From the NCBI GenBank assembly GCA_017440375.1, contig JAFSHK010000035.1, forward strand, positions 1 through 64,000: a stretch of 64,000 bases of DNA, in the 5' to 3' direction. A model generated the notes under the pieces. That model saw only the letters and a list, made by a program, of their open reading frames with translations. It was not told where the DNA came from and searched no databases. This document shows positions 1 to 9,086 of the stretch, piece by piece (position 1 is the stretch's first letter; every line of letters begins with the position of its first letter). This DNA comes from Lachnospiraceae bacterium. Lineage in GTDB: Bacteria; Bacillota; Clostridia; Lachnospirales; Lachnospiraceae. Made by a program: the position numbers and the translations under genes.

Positions 1-438
1 AATTATGGTGACGTTTACAGCCGTCTTGCTTTTAATGAATATGGCGATATTGCTTTCGAGAGACAAAGCACAAAATTAGACGTTGCTACTTATCTCACGG
101 AAGAAATGATTCAAGTACCACAAATCAATGATACCTGTACCGATCGCATCAACGAACTAAATGAATATGTAACAGAACGCGGTGCAACCTTACTCGTTGC
201 CGCTTATCCGATTGCCAATACGGATGTAACACCACCCGCCAAAGACTACATCAAATTTAAAGAGCAGTTGCAGGAATCCCTGAACTGCCCCGTAATATCC
301 GATTATACCGATTATTTTCTGGATAGTAGTTATTTCTATGACACCAACTACCATCTGACTGACGAAGGAGCGACTCTTCGCACCAAACAACTTATTCTTG
401 ATTTACAACAGTGGATGGCTTCTGCGCAACCGGAATAA
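1..438 (+). CDS. SGNH-like protein, C-terminal part (5' end outside window)
   Basis: The frame is open from base 1 and ends with TAA at 436-438, so only the last 145 residues are visible. The end of the protein has a D-x-x-x-H motif in DTNYHLTDEG followed by a short amphipathic helix, as in SGNH/GDSL-type esterase or DltD/AlgJ-like proteins. These proteins often partner with membrane O-acyltransferases. No signal peptide or Ser block can be judged because the N-terminus is missing. It is the only plus-strand gene in the left 57 kb, and its last 47 bases overlap tail-to-tail with the minus-strand polymerase gene that ends at 392, so it marks a boundary of the large minus-strand locus. The SGNH assignment is moderate; a role in glycan acylation is inference. 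Confidence 0.7.
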   Translation, partial: NYGDVYSRLAFNEYGDIAFERQSTKLDVATYLTEEMIQVPQINDTCTDRINELNEYVTERGATLLVAAYPIANTDVTPPAKDYIKFKEQLQESLNCPVISDYTDYFLDSSYFYDTNYHLTDEGATLRTKQLILDLQQWMASAQPE

Positions 439-1615
439 TGTCCTGTCCGGTAAGCAGATAGCTTCCCATCATCATAAGCAGAAAATTTCTGCCTACATAA
501 ACCGAGAACAGGTGTGCTTCCACCACACTGTAAATAGCAAGAACGCTAAATATTACCAAGCCAAACGCATCCTTTTTCCGATAAAACTGCCACAGCAATG
601 CCAAATTTGCAATGCAATACAAAATGCCCGGTATTACTCCATAGCGATAAAACAATTTCACCCATCCCATATCAAAATAATATGTCATATTGTTTGGACA
701 GGAAAACATCGACCATGTTTCTATTGTTCCATCTTTATTTTCTGAATTCGTCAATGAAACAATTCTGCCATTAATCTGCTCATCAATTCGCAAAAGACCA
801 ACTACGTGCGCATCAAATCTGGCCTCTCCATAATAGGATTCATTCCATTTCGCTTCCCGCACATTTTGAGCGTTTACTGCTGCATCCACCGAAAAAGCTA
901 TACACAATACGAAAATCAGCAAACCACATGCATAAACAAACCATTTTTCCCGTAAAAATTTAGAATAGGTTATCACAAACGTACCCATTAATAAAAGCGT
1001 GGTAATCAACATACTTGTCTTTGAATCCGTCAGCCAGAATACACCTACATTCAAAAGCATCAAAAACAGATAAGAATACCATTTCATCCGTTCCGAAAAA
1101 GTATAAATTCCCATAGCAAGCAACATCAGAAACATACAAGACAATGCATTCGGATGTCCCATACCCAGTGTGTACCTAGTCTGTTCATAACCTCTTCCGT
1201 AATCCAAGGTCAGACTCATATCACCATAAATTCCAGTCACTGCCAGCAATACAATCATGACACAACCTGCAGTCGTTATATAAAACGCATAACGAATCAT
1301 TTGTTTGAGCGGAATATCTTTACAAGCCGCCACAAACGTAACAATTCGAATAATATCATTTTCACCGGTTGCCCGATAAGAAATAAAGCCTATCACTTCC
1401 AGAAAAAAAATCACGACCCACTCTTTTATGCTATAACCGGTAAACATCAGTTTCAAAGCAAAAATCAAAAAGGTAATCCGAAACAAATATCCTTCAATCG
1501 GATTCACATAATTACTTTTGTCAATAATAACCATTCCTAATTCTATCGTTAGTCCGATATAGAAAAGAAACCAAGGTAGCTTACTCTCCCTGATTTTTCG
1601 ATATAATTCCACCAT
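392..1615 (-). CDS. Wzy-like polysaccharide polymerase / O-antigen polymerase-type membrane protein
   Basis: A polytopic membrane protein of 407 residues with about ten hydrophobic segments. A conserved-looking GMGHPNALS stretch precedes a membrane helix in the middle, and a soluble loop lies in the C-terminal third, the usual layout of Wzy/EpsG-type polymerases that join undecaprenyl-linked repeat units outside the membrane. I chose ATG at 1615 because GGAGG sits six bases upstream. A longer reading from a TTG at 1666 is open but has a poorer ribosome site. It is the last gene of the minus-strand locus and converges on the left-edge SGNH gene. Polymerase specificity cannot be read. Alternatives are an O-antigen ligase or another membrane glycan enzyme. 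A second Wzy_C-type gene lies at 41653-44124. Confidence 0.7.
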   Translation of the reverse strand: MVELYRKIRESKLPWFLFYIGLTIELGMVIIDKSNYVNPIEGYLFRITFLIFALKLMFTGYSIKEWVVIFFLEVIGFISYRATGENDIIRIVTFVAACKDIPLKQMIRYAFYITTAGCVMIVLLAVTGIYGDMSLTLDYGRGYEQTRYTLGMGHPNALSCMFLMLLAMGIYTFSERMKWYSYLFLMLLNVGVFWLTDSKTSMLITTLLLMGTFVITYSKFLREKWFVYACGLLIFVLCIAFSVDAAVNAQNVREAKWNESYYGEARFDAHVVGLLRIDEQINGRIVSLTNSENKDGTIETWSMFSCPNNMTYYFDMGWVKLFYRYGVIPGILYCIANLALLWQFYRKKDAFGLVIFSVLAIYSVVEAHLFSVYVGRNFLLMMMGSYLLTGQDIIPVAQKPSTVVNQE

Positions 1616-1696
1616 AGCAATCCTCCATGCCAAACGAGGAGTCGGCATCTTGTTGATTCCCCTCAACTGCTCTTTTGTATCTGTCTTCGCAATTTT

Positions 1697-2635
1697 TTAG
1701 TGTCTAAAGCCCGCTACTTTTCCATGTATCTTGCGAAGTATCTGCTTGCCTGCTAACATTGCTTTTTTCCACGCAATTCGCATCTTGCTGACCGGCGGTG
1801 CAAGCAAAAAGTCATATTCCTGCAAATGTTCACGCAGATACTGCGGATATGTTTCATCAATTTCCACACGGATAAACTCTGCATTTCTACCGAAAATATC
1901 TTCCCCGCAAAGCAACCTGTCTACCGCCTCTGTCAAATATCTGGATTTATTATATTCCTGATGCGCCGCTGCCTGTACCTTGACCCCGATACGTTTTGCC
2001 ACATCACGCTCACCATTTCCACCCATATAGCCAAAATGCCAGCCACCGTTTGCCACGCGCACACTAGACAGGTCTAACGGAGATACTTCACGTAAGAAAA
2101 CAATACCTTCCTCCGGCAGATTACCGAAGCTGCACACCTTTGTGCCAAGCCACTGTTTTCTTGCCACATTCGGAAATTCTCCGGTAATCGACAAAAGATT
2201 TCCGGAAATCTCTTCCATATTCAAAAAACAATAAAACATTCGCTGCGCCAGATGATATACTTTGGTCGGATCAAAATCTTCTAAAATCTTCGTCAAAACC
2301 TCCGGATTCGGAATCTCATCCACATCACTGAAAATAACAATATCGCCCGGCTTACAATCGCCCATTGCCTTAATCAGCTGATTTTTCTGAAATTTATCTC
2401 TTTCATGCGTTGTTACACCGCTCATCGGCGAATTATCCACCGCCACATAAAGAATTTTATCTTCAAACTCTGCAAAAAGCTCTCTGTTTTCTGCAAATGT
2501 CATCGGCTTCGGCTCTCCTGAAAAAGTAACCGTTGACTCTTCAATGACAAATTTATCTACATACGGCGCCATAATGTGCATGCGCAGCTTCAAAATATCC
2601 AGTTCGTTAAAAAAAGGAATACAATCGTAAATCAT
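1697..2635 (-). CDS. Glycosyltransferase family 17 (GnT-III-like) protein
   Basis: The 312-residue protein begins MIYDCIPFFNELD, the typical opening of GT17 proteins, and carries an acidic IFSDVDEIPNPEV stretch near residue 100 that fits a metal/nucleotide-sugar site. GT17 is best known from the eukaryotic enzyme adding bisecting GlcNAc to N-glycans; bacterial members occur in capsule and O-antigen loci, where they probably add a sugar to a lipid-linked oligosaccharide in the cytosol. I start at ATG 2635 because GGAG lies six bases upstream and the family begins here; an in-frame ATG at 2647 would add four residues. It sits 12 bases after a DUF5672 gene, in the same transcription unit. Donor and acceptor are unknown. 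Confidence 0.8.
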   Translation of the reverse strand: MIYDCIPFFNELDILKLRMHIMAPYVDKFVIEESTVTFSGEPKPMTFAENRELFAEFEDKILYVAVDNSPMSGVTTHERDKFQKNQLIKAMGDCKPGDIVIFSDVDEIPNPEVLTKILEDFDPTKVYHLAQRMFYCFLNMEEISGNLLSITGEFPNVARKQWLGTKVCSFGNLPEEGIVFLREVSPLDLSSVRVANGGWHFGYMGGNGERDVAKRIGVKVQAAAHQEYNKSRYLTEAVDRLLCGEDIFGRNAEFIRVEIDETYPQYLREHLQEYDFLLAPPVSKMRIAWKKAMLAGKQILRKIHGKVAGFRH

Positions 2636-2659
2636 GTTTTTCTCCATTCCGAAACCATG

Positions 2660-3415
2660 CTATTTCTTCAATCTTCTCCAAAACAATAAAGGCCTTATGA
2701 CATTTTTCACCTTCTGCCATCTTACCTTCCAGGGATTGACAAATCTCGGATACTGCTCGTTTCTTCCTCGCCATTTATGAAACAAAAACGGCTTCTCCAC
2801 ATCCATAATCTCAGGAATCATATGCTCATGCCCGAAATATTTCGCTACTTCAATCGGTGCAAAACGCATCCCGGCATCTTCAATCACATTTTTATATTTA
2901 CAACAAAGGAATGTATCCTCGTTATAATTACCATCTTCCATTTTTTCCCATTTCAGATTCGCCTGACGCGGAAACTCCAACAACTTTTTACTACGAATGG
3001 AAACACTGTTTCCCACACGGCAAAGCTGTCCTTTGGAATCACGGTACGCATAATCATTCTTCGGAAGCGGCCAAGGAGAACCGATGTAATCATAATCCAA
3101 GAATTCATCCCGCCAACTCTCCGGATGCACTACAAATCCATCATAGTGCACAAGCAGCACATAATCGGTATCAATATAATCTGCCAGTTCATACACCATT
3201 TTGTAGTTAAAAGCATCAATATCATTTAATTTGGATGTATGCTTATATCGAATCCCTTTTGGCAGAAAAAATGGTTTTCTGTGAGTAATGATCACCACAT
3301 CTCCAAATTCAATGCCCTGCATGCTATATTCCATCGCCCGAAGCGTTTCATACATATTCACGCTGGTCATTGCCGCCAATGTTACATTCGGAAGTTTTAA
3401 CTTTTTTGTTTCCAT
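2660..3415 (-). CDS. DUF5672-family putative glycosyltransferase
   Basis: The 251-residue soluble protein matches my recollection of DUF5672. The N-terminal half has LLVHYDGFVV, a DxD-like region after a long hydrophobic strand, then YIGSPWP and a GNSVSIRS segment. The C-terminal half has EDTFLCCKY and a conserved FGHEH region. DUF5672 proteins are found in bacterial glycan clusters and are predicted GT-A-like transferases; their reaction is not established. GAGG seven bases before the ATG supports the start at 3415. It lies between GT17 and a DUF6056-like membrane protein with short gaps, consistent with co-transcription. The family call is fairly secure; activity is inferred. Confidence 0.75.
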   Translation of the reverse strand: METKKLKLPNVTLAAMTSVNMYETLRAMEYSMQGIEFGDVVIITHRKPFFLPKGIRYKHTSKLNDIDAFNYKMVYELADYIDTDYVLLVHYDGFVVHPESWRDEFLDYDYIGSPWPLPKNDYAYRDSKGQLCRVGNSVSIRSKKLLEFPRQANLKWEKMEDGNYNEDTFLCCKYKNVIEDAGMRFAPIEVAKYFGHEHMIPEIMDVEKPFLFHKWRGRNEQYPRFVNPWKVRWQKVKNVIRPLLFWRRLKK

Positions 3416-3452
3416 TCTTTTTCCTCGTACTCTATATAGTTTTATTAGGCAT

Positions 3453-5012
3453 TTACTCTACCTGAGATTCCATTTTCACCGAATTCTTATGATAGTATCT
3501 CGTTACTGCCAAATTCAGCCAGTTGCCCTCATCCTCTGTCAAATCATTGAAATCAAATAATGCCGGTCTTGCCGTAAACGGCTTAACTACTACACCTGTC
3601 ACACTTTCGTCTACATATAGTTCATGCCGTTCCATCGCTTCGGTATAATATGTCTGTGCATCTCCATTTGCAAGAGAACGAAGTGCTGAAATGCTGGTAT
3701 AAGTATTTTTATCCGCCGTCAAAACCCAGACCATCAATACGAGCAACAGACAACTAACTGTCATTACATTCCCCGTTTTCTCCAGAAACAGACCAAATTC
3801 CTCCTCTTGTTTCCTATGCGAAATCCATCCAAACCAGTAAGTTGTTACAAAGAACAGGCACAGGTAATATACCATCTGAATAATATTGTCCACTCTCGAA
3901 AGTCCTACCATGCCAAGTGCATACAAAGTCGGGGTAAACATGGCTGCCAGAATGCAAAACGCACCAACTGTTACCCACACCGGATGCTCAAACTTTTTCT
4001 CTGATTTTTTTCCAATCTGCCACAGAATCGGCAACAGAGCGAGCCACACGAGAACTACCATAAGAGAAGTCCATTCAATCATAAAGACAACTGCATAATA
4101 GAACGATAAAATAACCGCCAGAATCGGAGAATATCCCGTATCCATATCCACCGTACTTCTTTGTGTATTTCCCGGTGCTAAAATATTAAACAAAAATCCT
4201 ACTGTAAAAAACAGCCACGGAAATATGGCAAAAACTCGTCTTTCTTTTTTTAAAACAAAAGTGTATCCCACCAGAAATACCAGCATAATTTCTGCCTGTA
4301 AGCCGGTCACCAGATTACCACCGCCAACAATCACACCGCCGATACATGCCAGAACACACCACGCAATCGCATTTCCTTTTTTCTCCGTCCAAACAGAACC
4401 TGACACTGCTGTCAGAGTAAAAAACAGTAACGATTCCATAAGAACATAATGCGTAGAACCATTATACCAATAAATCCCTTCAAACGGTGCTTCCATCACC
4501 TGATAAAACAGAAACACCAGAAGCAACATAACCAAAGCAGCCTGTTTCTTATCGCTACCGAGCCATCTTGTCAAAATCTGTCTGCCAAACAGAAACGTTC
4601 CTGTAGCAAACATACCAATCATAATAATCGGCACTACAAAAGCAATGTCATATCGGAAATTCATGGGACATACTGCCATCAGAAAGCAGGACACATAAGT
4701 CCCCTGCCAATCCATGAAAAATTCTCCGGTCTGCCGTAATGCTGTCTGAATCGATTCCCAGAGTGAACCGGTTGCAATCCAAGTATCATGTACCTGTCTG
4801 CCATAATCATAATCGTCGATACACATGACATTATATTTTCCAAGCAAAAGGAGTGGAATCATAGATAACACAAACAGGATGGCCGCACAAACTACCATCC
4901 TACTTATTGAAATCCGATTCACAAATCCAAGCAGTTCGTTTCCGCATCTTTGCAAAAAAGCCACTGCCTTTTCGTATTTTTTTTGCATATTAATACTCAT
5001 TTCCGCACACAT
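3453..5012 (-). CDS. Polytopic membrane protein, DUF6056/GT-C-like
   Basis: The 519-residue protein has a basic N-terminal tail of about 30 residues, a first membrane helix near residues 40-58, about ten more helices, and a C-terminal soluble domain of roughly 90 residues outside the membrane. An acidic CIDDYDYGRQ motif sits in the first external loop, where GT-C enzymes carry their catalytic acidic residue. The composition resembles DUF6056 proteins of glycan clusters, which are likely undecaprenyl-phosphate-sugar-dependent transferases. Three in-frame ATGs (5012, 5000, 4988) lie close together without a clear ribosome site, so the start is uncertain by eight residues. It lies 14 bases after the GT11-like gene. 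Function is inference from topology. Confidence 0.6.
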   Translation of the reverse strand: MCAEMSINMQKKYEKAVAFLQRCGNELLGFVNRISISRMVVCAAILFVLSMIPLLLLGKYNVMCIDDYDYGRQVHDTWIATGSLWESIQTALRQTGEFFMDWQGTYVSCFLMAVCPMNFRYDIAFVVPIIMIGMFATGTFLFGRQILTRWLGSDKKQAALVMLLLVFLFYQVMEAPFEGIYWYNGSTHYVLMESLLFFTLTAVSGSVWTEKKGNAIAWCVLACIGGVIVGGGNLVTGLQAEIMLVFLVGYTFVLKKERRVFAIFPWLFFTVGFLFNILAPGNTQRSTVDMDTGYSPILAVILSFYYAVVFMIEWTSLMVVLVWLALLPILWQIGKKSEKKFEHPVWVTVGAFCILAAMFTPTLYALGMVGLSRVDNIIQMVYYLCLFFVTTYWFGWISHRKQEEEFGLFLEKTGNVMTVSCLLLVLMVWVLTADKNTYTSISALRSLANGDAQTYYTEAMERHELYVDESVTGVVVKPFTARPALFDFNDLTEDEGNWLNLAVTRYYHKNSVKMESQVE

Positions 5013-5026
5013 TTTTTGCGCATAAT

Positions 5027-6058
5027 TTAAGGATTTATCACTTTTTTCACACGTCGCATAACGCCTCTTGCGATTTTACCGCAATAAGCTTTTTTGTAAA
5101 TGTACTGTCCGTGAAGCTCCATCACTTTCAAGCGCATTCCGGTTGGCTTCTCGTTAATTTTTGCATACTTACGGGAAGTCTTTTTATACTGTGCAAGCTC
5201 TGCCTTACATTCCTCAGCGCTAAAAACTTTTCCATGTCTGTCCATGTAATGCCATCCGACATAAATATTCTGCTCAGATGCCCAGTAACCATCGGACACA
5301 TTGTGTCTAGCCCAGTATTTCGGTGCCAGAATATACTCTACTGTATCACTTGTAAATGCCGGGAAGTAGGCAAAAGAAGAATTGGCAAGCAACAGATATT
5401 TTGCATTTTTCAAAATGCTGTAATCCTTCGCCAAATCAAAATTATATGCCGGAATCCCCGGTAAAAACTTATTCGCTTCCTTTACATCATTGGTAATAAT
5501 CATAAATTCCATATTCGGATTGACCTTGCGCATCTGCTTCATACCCTGAATCCAGTATTTTTTACGCAGATATAATTCCGGTGAACCCATATAATCACTA
5601 CAACGCAGATGCAAAATACAAAGATTATCCTTGTTGTATTCCTTACAGTCATACTCCGGTTTTACTTTTAACCACTCTTTGATTTCTTCTTTATGATGGA
5701 TAAAATAATCCTCTGCCTGCAAATTTCCATAAAGCAAGGTATTATCCTCGATATCAAATAATGCTTTATCGGTATCGGTAATGTACACGCCATGCGTCAA
5801 ATCATGCTTAGAATTTCCCGCAAAAAGGCGATCTTCTTTTTCATAATAAATCTTTTGATAGTCCTCTTTCTTGGACGGCACACCATAGTCCAAATCCATG
5901 AAGTACAGACCACAATCACTGTGCATATTGTTGGCGAAATGTTCCGGATCAAGAACACTGAACTGGTAGCCCTTGTCCTTCGCAATACATCTTGTTGTGA
6001 TATAGAAAAACAACTGATTTCCCAGTCCGAATCCCTCTTGTGTCTCAATTCCTAACAT
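5027..6058 (-). CDS. GT11 alpha-1,2-fucosyltransferase-like protein, divergent subfamily
   Basis: The 343-residue protein starts MLGIETQEGFGLGNQLFFY; the GLGNQLF motif is the donor-binding signature of GT11 (alpha-1,2-fucosyltransferases using GDP-fucose). The second GT11 motif, usually HxRRGDY, reads HLRCSDYMG here, so the second Arg is Cys. A third conserved block is LLANSSFAYFPAF. ATG 6058 is preceded by AGAAGGAGTAAAC, an excellent ribosome site, whereas a longer reading from 6106 would begin inside the repeat element at 6088-6296 and is rejected. The C-terminal 60 residues are very basic, as in membrane-associated cytosolic transferases. It may use another donor than GDP-fucose, and no GDP-fucose genes lie in the window. 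Confidence 0.78.
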   Translation of the reverse strand: MLGIETQEGFGLGNQLFFYITTRCIAKDKGYQFSVLDPEHFANNMHSDCGLYFMDLDYGVPSKKEDYQKIYYEKEDRLFAGNSKHDLTHGVYITDTDKALFDIEDNTLLYGNLQAEDYFIHHKEEIKEWLKVKPEYDCKEYNKDNLCILHLRCSDYMGSPELYLRKKYWIQGMKQMRKVNPNMEFMIITNDVKEANKFLPGIPAYNFDLAKDYSILKNAKYLLLANSSFAYFPAFTSDTVEYILAPKYWARHNVSDGYWASEQNIYVGWHYMDRHGKVFSAEECKAELAQYKKTSRKYAKINEKPTGMRLKVMELHGQYIYKKAYCGKIARGVMRRVKKVINP

Positions 6059-6087
6059 GTTTACTCCTTCTATCCTAATATTGTTAT

Positions 6088-6296
6088 AGGAGATTGCGAA
6101 ACTCATAAATTGTTTAGATACAATTGAGCATGATTAACAAGTACCATAAGCAGGTACTGTGAGTCCGTTGGTACTTAGATGCTGTATTTTAGCATCTTAG
6201 GTACCATTACGGAACGAGCGTAGCGAAAGCGTGCCTGCGGTGGTTTGTTAATTATGCGCAATCCTTATAAATTAAATCTGAGTTTCGCAATTACCT
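6088..6296. repeat. ~210 bp structured inverted-terminal repeat element, copy 1
   Basis: This is one of three near-identical direct copies (others at 32663-32865 and 38374-38583). The ends are an imperfect inverted repeat (AGGAGATTGCGAAACTC on the left, the same run complemented on the right), continued inward by a second inverted pair around GATTAACAA and TTGTTAAT. The core holds short hairpins with seven-base loops: AGTACC/GGTACT, GATGCT/AGCATC inside GGTAC/GTACC, and TTACG/CGTAG. It fills the gap between the ABC gene stop (6303) and the GT11 start (6058). No open frame is evident. It could be a MITE-like element or an intercistronic RNA structure. Confidence 0.88.
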
Positions 6297-6302
6297 ATGA
6301 TA

Positions 6303-8111
6303 TTATATCAAATTGCTCTCTACAATTTTCTCATTTTCAACTTTGTAAATCACATCACATTTTGCAATGGTATTCAGTCGATGTGCAATGATTACCATTG
6401 TTTTCTTGCCATGGAAGCTGTTTACCGCATCCATAACAGCTTTTTCGGTATCATTATCCAGTGCAGAAGTCGCCTCATCAAATACCAGAATTTCCGGATT
6501 ATGATAAAGTGCTCTGGCAATACCGATACGCTGTCTTTGTCCACCGGATAATCTGACACCCCTGTCACCTATCTTCGTATCCAATCCTTCCGGTAAACCT
6601 TTAATAAACTCTTTTAACTGTGCCTCTTCTAATACTTCCCAGATTCTTTTATCGTCAATCTTGTCCGCATCAATACCGAAAGCGATGTTGTCTCTAATAG
6701 ACTCATCCACCAGATAAATTGACTGTGGAATGTAACCAATCTGTGCAAGCCAGGATGCATAATTGTCAAAAATATTTACGCCATCGCAGGTAATCGTTCC
6801 TTCCTGTGCATGCAAAAGTCCGAGCAGAATATCAACAATCGTGGATTTTCCGGCACCGGACGGTCCCATAATACCTACGGACTGACCTCTTCTCACTTCC
6901 ATATGAGCATCGGTGAAAATATTTTTCTCCGTGTTCGGGTATGCAAAAGTAATGTGATTTAACTCAATTCTATCTTTTAATACAAGCTTTTCCTTCTGCT
7001 CAAGCTTCTCTTTCTGTTCCTGTCTGGTCTCATCATCATAACCGGTAACACTGCCGTTCACATCTAACTTCATGCTTTCACTCAGATTTTCGTACAAATA
7101 ATCCAGACAAGGCTGCGAATATGCAATCTGTGCAATATAGTTGTTGATACGGTTTGCACTCGGTACAATACGAACTGCCGCAACAACAAATGCTGCAAGC
7201 TGCGGAAGCAGCACGTTCATATTACCGCCATTCAGCATATATACCATAATATAAATCATCATACAAACAATAAAAATGGTTTCAATTAATACTCTCGGCA
7301 AGTTATTCAATACCGCATAATTTCTTGCTACATCAGCACCAATACTGCCGCTTTCATAGTAATTTCTTACAAAAAACTCTTCTCTGTTTAAAACCTTAAC
7401 ATCCTTCAAACCATAAATGGACTGAATACGCCATTTCGCAATACGTGACTGAATTTCCTGATTTTTCCGTCCAATACGATTCAAACGAGGTTTCAAAATT
7501 TTGGTCAATATTAATGTCATACCCAAGAAAAGCACTACGATAAAAAGAGTCATCATAGGGCTTACAACCACTAGTACTGCACAGATACATACAGAGACAA
7601 CAACCTCTGTTACCATCTGAATCATTACCAGAATCAGCTGAAATGCATTCGGAATATCGCTGTCTGTCAAACGGAATACTGTCGGAATATCTGCTCCCAG
7701 ATATTCTTCATACGGGCGATTCAAAAAATCACGCATAACACGAGTAATCATTCGATTTCGGTTCCGGGTAACAAACGTATTCTGTACATAAGTCTGGAAT
7801 AAAATAAAAGCATTTTTAACCACAAACAAAAGAATAACTGCTACCAAAATAAGTACAACCAACTGTCTGCCAGTTTCAATATGCAAAAATGCCATGATTT
7901 TCTGCATATATTCATTTGCCATCAATGCTTCCAGATCCATAATAACATTAAAAACCGGAATCATCATAGAAACACCCAGTGTCTCCAATACACCACCAAT
8001 CAAGATCAAAACCGCCAGTCCGGCAATCTGGATTTTCTGTTTTTTATCAAACATGTAACTAATTTTCTGTAACAAAGTTACTTTCTCTGTTGTTTGTTCC
8101 TGTTTAACCAT
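6303..8111 (-). CDS. PglK/MsbA-like ABC flippase (lipid-linked oligosaccharide exporter)
   Basis: The 602-residue half transporter has a six-helix membrane domain (about residues 25-330) and a C-terminal ATPase domain. Walker A is GPSGAGKST (about 415-423), the signature is LSGGQRQR (about 520-527), Walker B is ILVFDEATSALD, and the H-loop His follows in IIAHRLNT. The closest functional model is PglK, which flips undecaprenyl-diphosphate oligosaccharides. It is a paralogue of the 583-residue protein at 54036-55787. Compared with that protein it has an extra, mostly Glu/Lys/Gln linker near residue 360. AGGAACTAA precedes the ATG. No Wzx-type flippase was found, so the two ABC proteins probably do the flipping. 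Lipid A-type or peptide export is less likely in this context. Confidence 0.85.
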   Translation of the reverse strand: MVKQEQTTEKVTLLQKISYMFDKKQKIQIAGLAVLILIGGVLETLGVSMMIPVFNVIMDLEALMANEYMQKIMAFLHIETGRQLVVLILVAVILLFVVKNAFILFQTYVQNTFVTRNRNRMITRVMRDFLNRPYEEYLGADIPTVFRLTDSDIPNAFQLILVMIQMVTEVVVSVCICAVLVVVSPMMTLFIVVLFLGMTLILTKILKPRLNRIGRKNQEIQSRIAKWRIQSIYGLKDVKVLNREEFFVRNYYESGSIGADVARNYAVLNNLPRVLIETIFIVCMMIYIMVYMLNGGNMNVLLPQLAAFVVAAVRIVPSANRINNYIAQIAYSQPCLDYLYENLSESMKLDVNGSVTGYDDETRQEQKEKLEQKEKLVLKDRIELNHITFAYPNTEKNIFTDAHMEVRRGQSVGIMGPSGAGKSTIVDILLGLLHAQEGTITCDGVNIFDNYASWLAQIGYIPQSIYLVDESIRDNIAFGIDADKIDDKRIWEVLEEAQLKEFIKGLPEGLDTKIGDRGVRLSGGQRQRIGIARALYHNPEILVFDEATSALDNDTEKAVMDAVNSFHGKKTMVIIAHRLNTIAKCDVIYKVENEKIVESNLI

Positions 8112-8165
8112 TTAGTTCCTGTTTCCTTCCAAATTTAAAACATTGTCTATTCTTCAAAATTTTAT

Positions 8166-9065
8166 CTATTTTTCAAGTTCCGCTCCAGCGCTTATTTTCG
8201 TCATATCTTCCCGGTAAATATCCTGACAATCCCAACCATTCAACCACTTGTCCGGCGCAAAAACTTTTTTTCGGTGATTATTATTCAGATACGAAGCCCA
8301 CCAGCTAAAGCTGCTGTTTGCCAGAATGTTGTGTTTACAGCGACTCATCAAGATAAGTTCTTCATAGTCTTTTCCATCCGGCAAATCCACCAGTACAATA
8401 TCAGTTTCCTTCAACCACTCTTTTGCCCAAGCGGTATCATTCGTAAAAAGAAAGAATACGCAGTCAGGCTCTTTCTGCTTCATTTCCTGCATAGCCTTCT
8501 TATAATATTTATCCGTACAAATATTCCCAAATAACGTCTGATTCTCCGGCAAAAGATAGTCTCCTCTACGAATATGCACGCTGACAGAGTTCGTTTCATC
8601 TATCTGTTGTAACATAACTTCTGCCTGCTCCGATAACCCATAGCCATTTTCTTTCTGTTTACGGATATTTTCCAGACTATATTCCTGTTTGAGCACATCT
8701 GCCACATCAGCAAAATATTTTTCTGACTGCCAATAGCCCTCCAGATAAATTTCATCCCAGTCAAAAATTTTGGACTGAAAACGCTTATTTTCCTCAAAAT
8801 AGGATTTCTTATGTCTGCCGAAAAGTTTTCTTCGCACCTTCGCTGTAAAGCTCGGCGAAGAATCGGTAATTTTCATAATCTCTTCTCTGGATGCTCTTCG
8901 ATACTCTATACCAAACGGAGCCAGTGCAGGCTCTCTCTGTGCATCCTCGCGAAAGCCCTCTTCATCATCCATTTTTACATTTTTCCCTATGCTTTCAAGC
9001 TGTTTGTAGAGAGCATATTGGAACATCTGGTTTCCAAGCCCGCCTGCCATCTGGATGATAATCAT
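8166..9065 (-). CDS. GT11 alpha-1,2-fucosyltransferase
   Basis: The 299-residue protein carries the canonical GT11 motifs. AGGLGNQMFQYALY lies at about residues 6-19, VHIRRGDYL near residue 190, and LANSSFSWWASYL near residue 245. This family transfers fucose from GDP-fucose in alpha-1,2 linkage to galactose or similar residues, in the cytosol, on lipid-linked acceptors. I start at ATG 9065 because GGAGG sits five bases upstream; the in-frame ATG at 9077 includes that ribosome site and is unlikely. Unlike the 5027 paralogue, the double-Arg motif is intact. It lies between the GT2 gene and the ABC flippase, with 22 and 54 base gaps. GDP-fucose synthesis genes are not in this window. Confidence 0.87.
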   Translation of the reverse strand: MIIIQMAGGLGNQMFQYALYKQLESIGKNVKMDDEEGFREDAQREPALAPFGIEYRRASREEIMKITDSSPSFTAKVRRKLFGRHKKSYFEENKRFQSKIFDWDEIYLEGYWQSEKYFADVADVLKQEYSLENIRKQKENGYGLSEQAEVMLQQIDETNSVSVHIRRGDYLLPENQTLFGNICTDKYYKKAMQEMKQKEPDCVFFLFTNDTAWAKEWLKETDIVLVDLPDGKDYEELILMSRCKHNILANSSFSWWASYLNNNHRKKVFAPDKWLNGWDCQDIYREDMTKISAGAELEK

Positions 9066-9086
9066 CTCTGCCTCCATTACTTATTC

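Noticed and set aside
6058..6106. Longer start for the GT11-like gene
   Set aside because: The extra 16 residues would be encoded partly by the repeat element, while AGAAGGAGTAAAC directly precedes the ATG at 6058.
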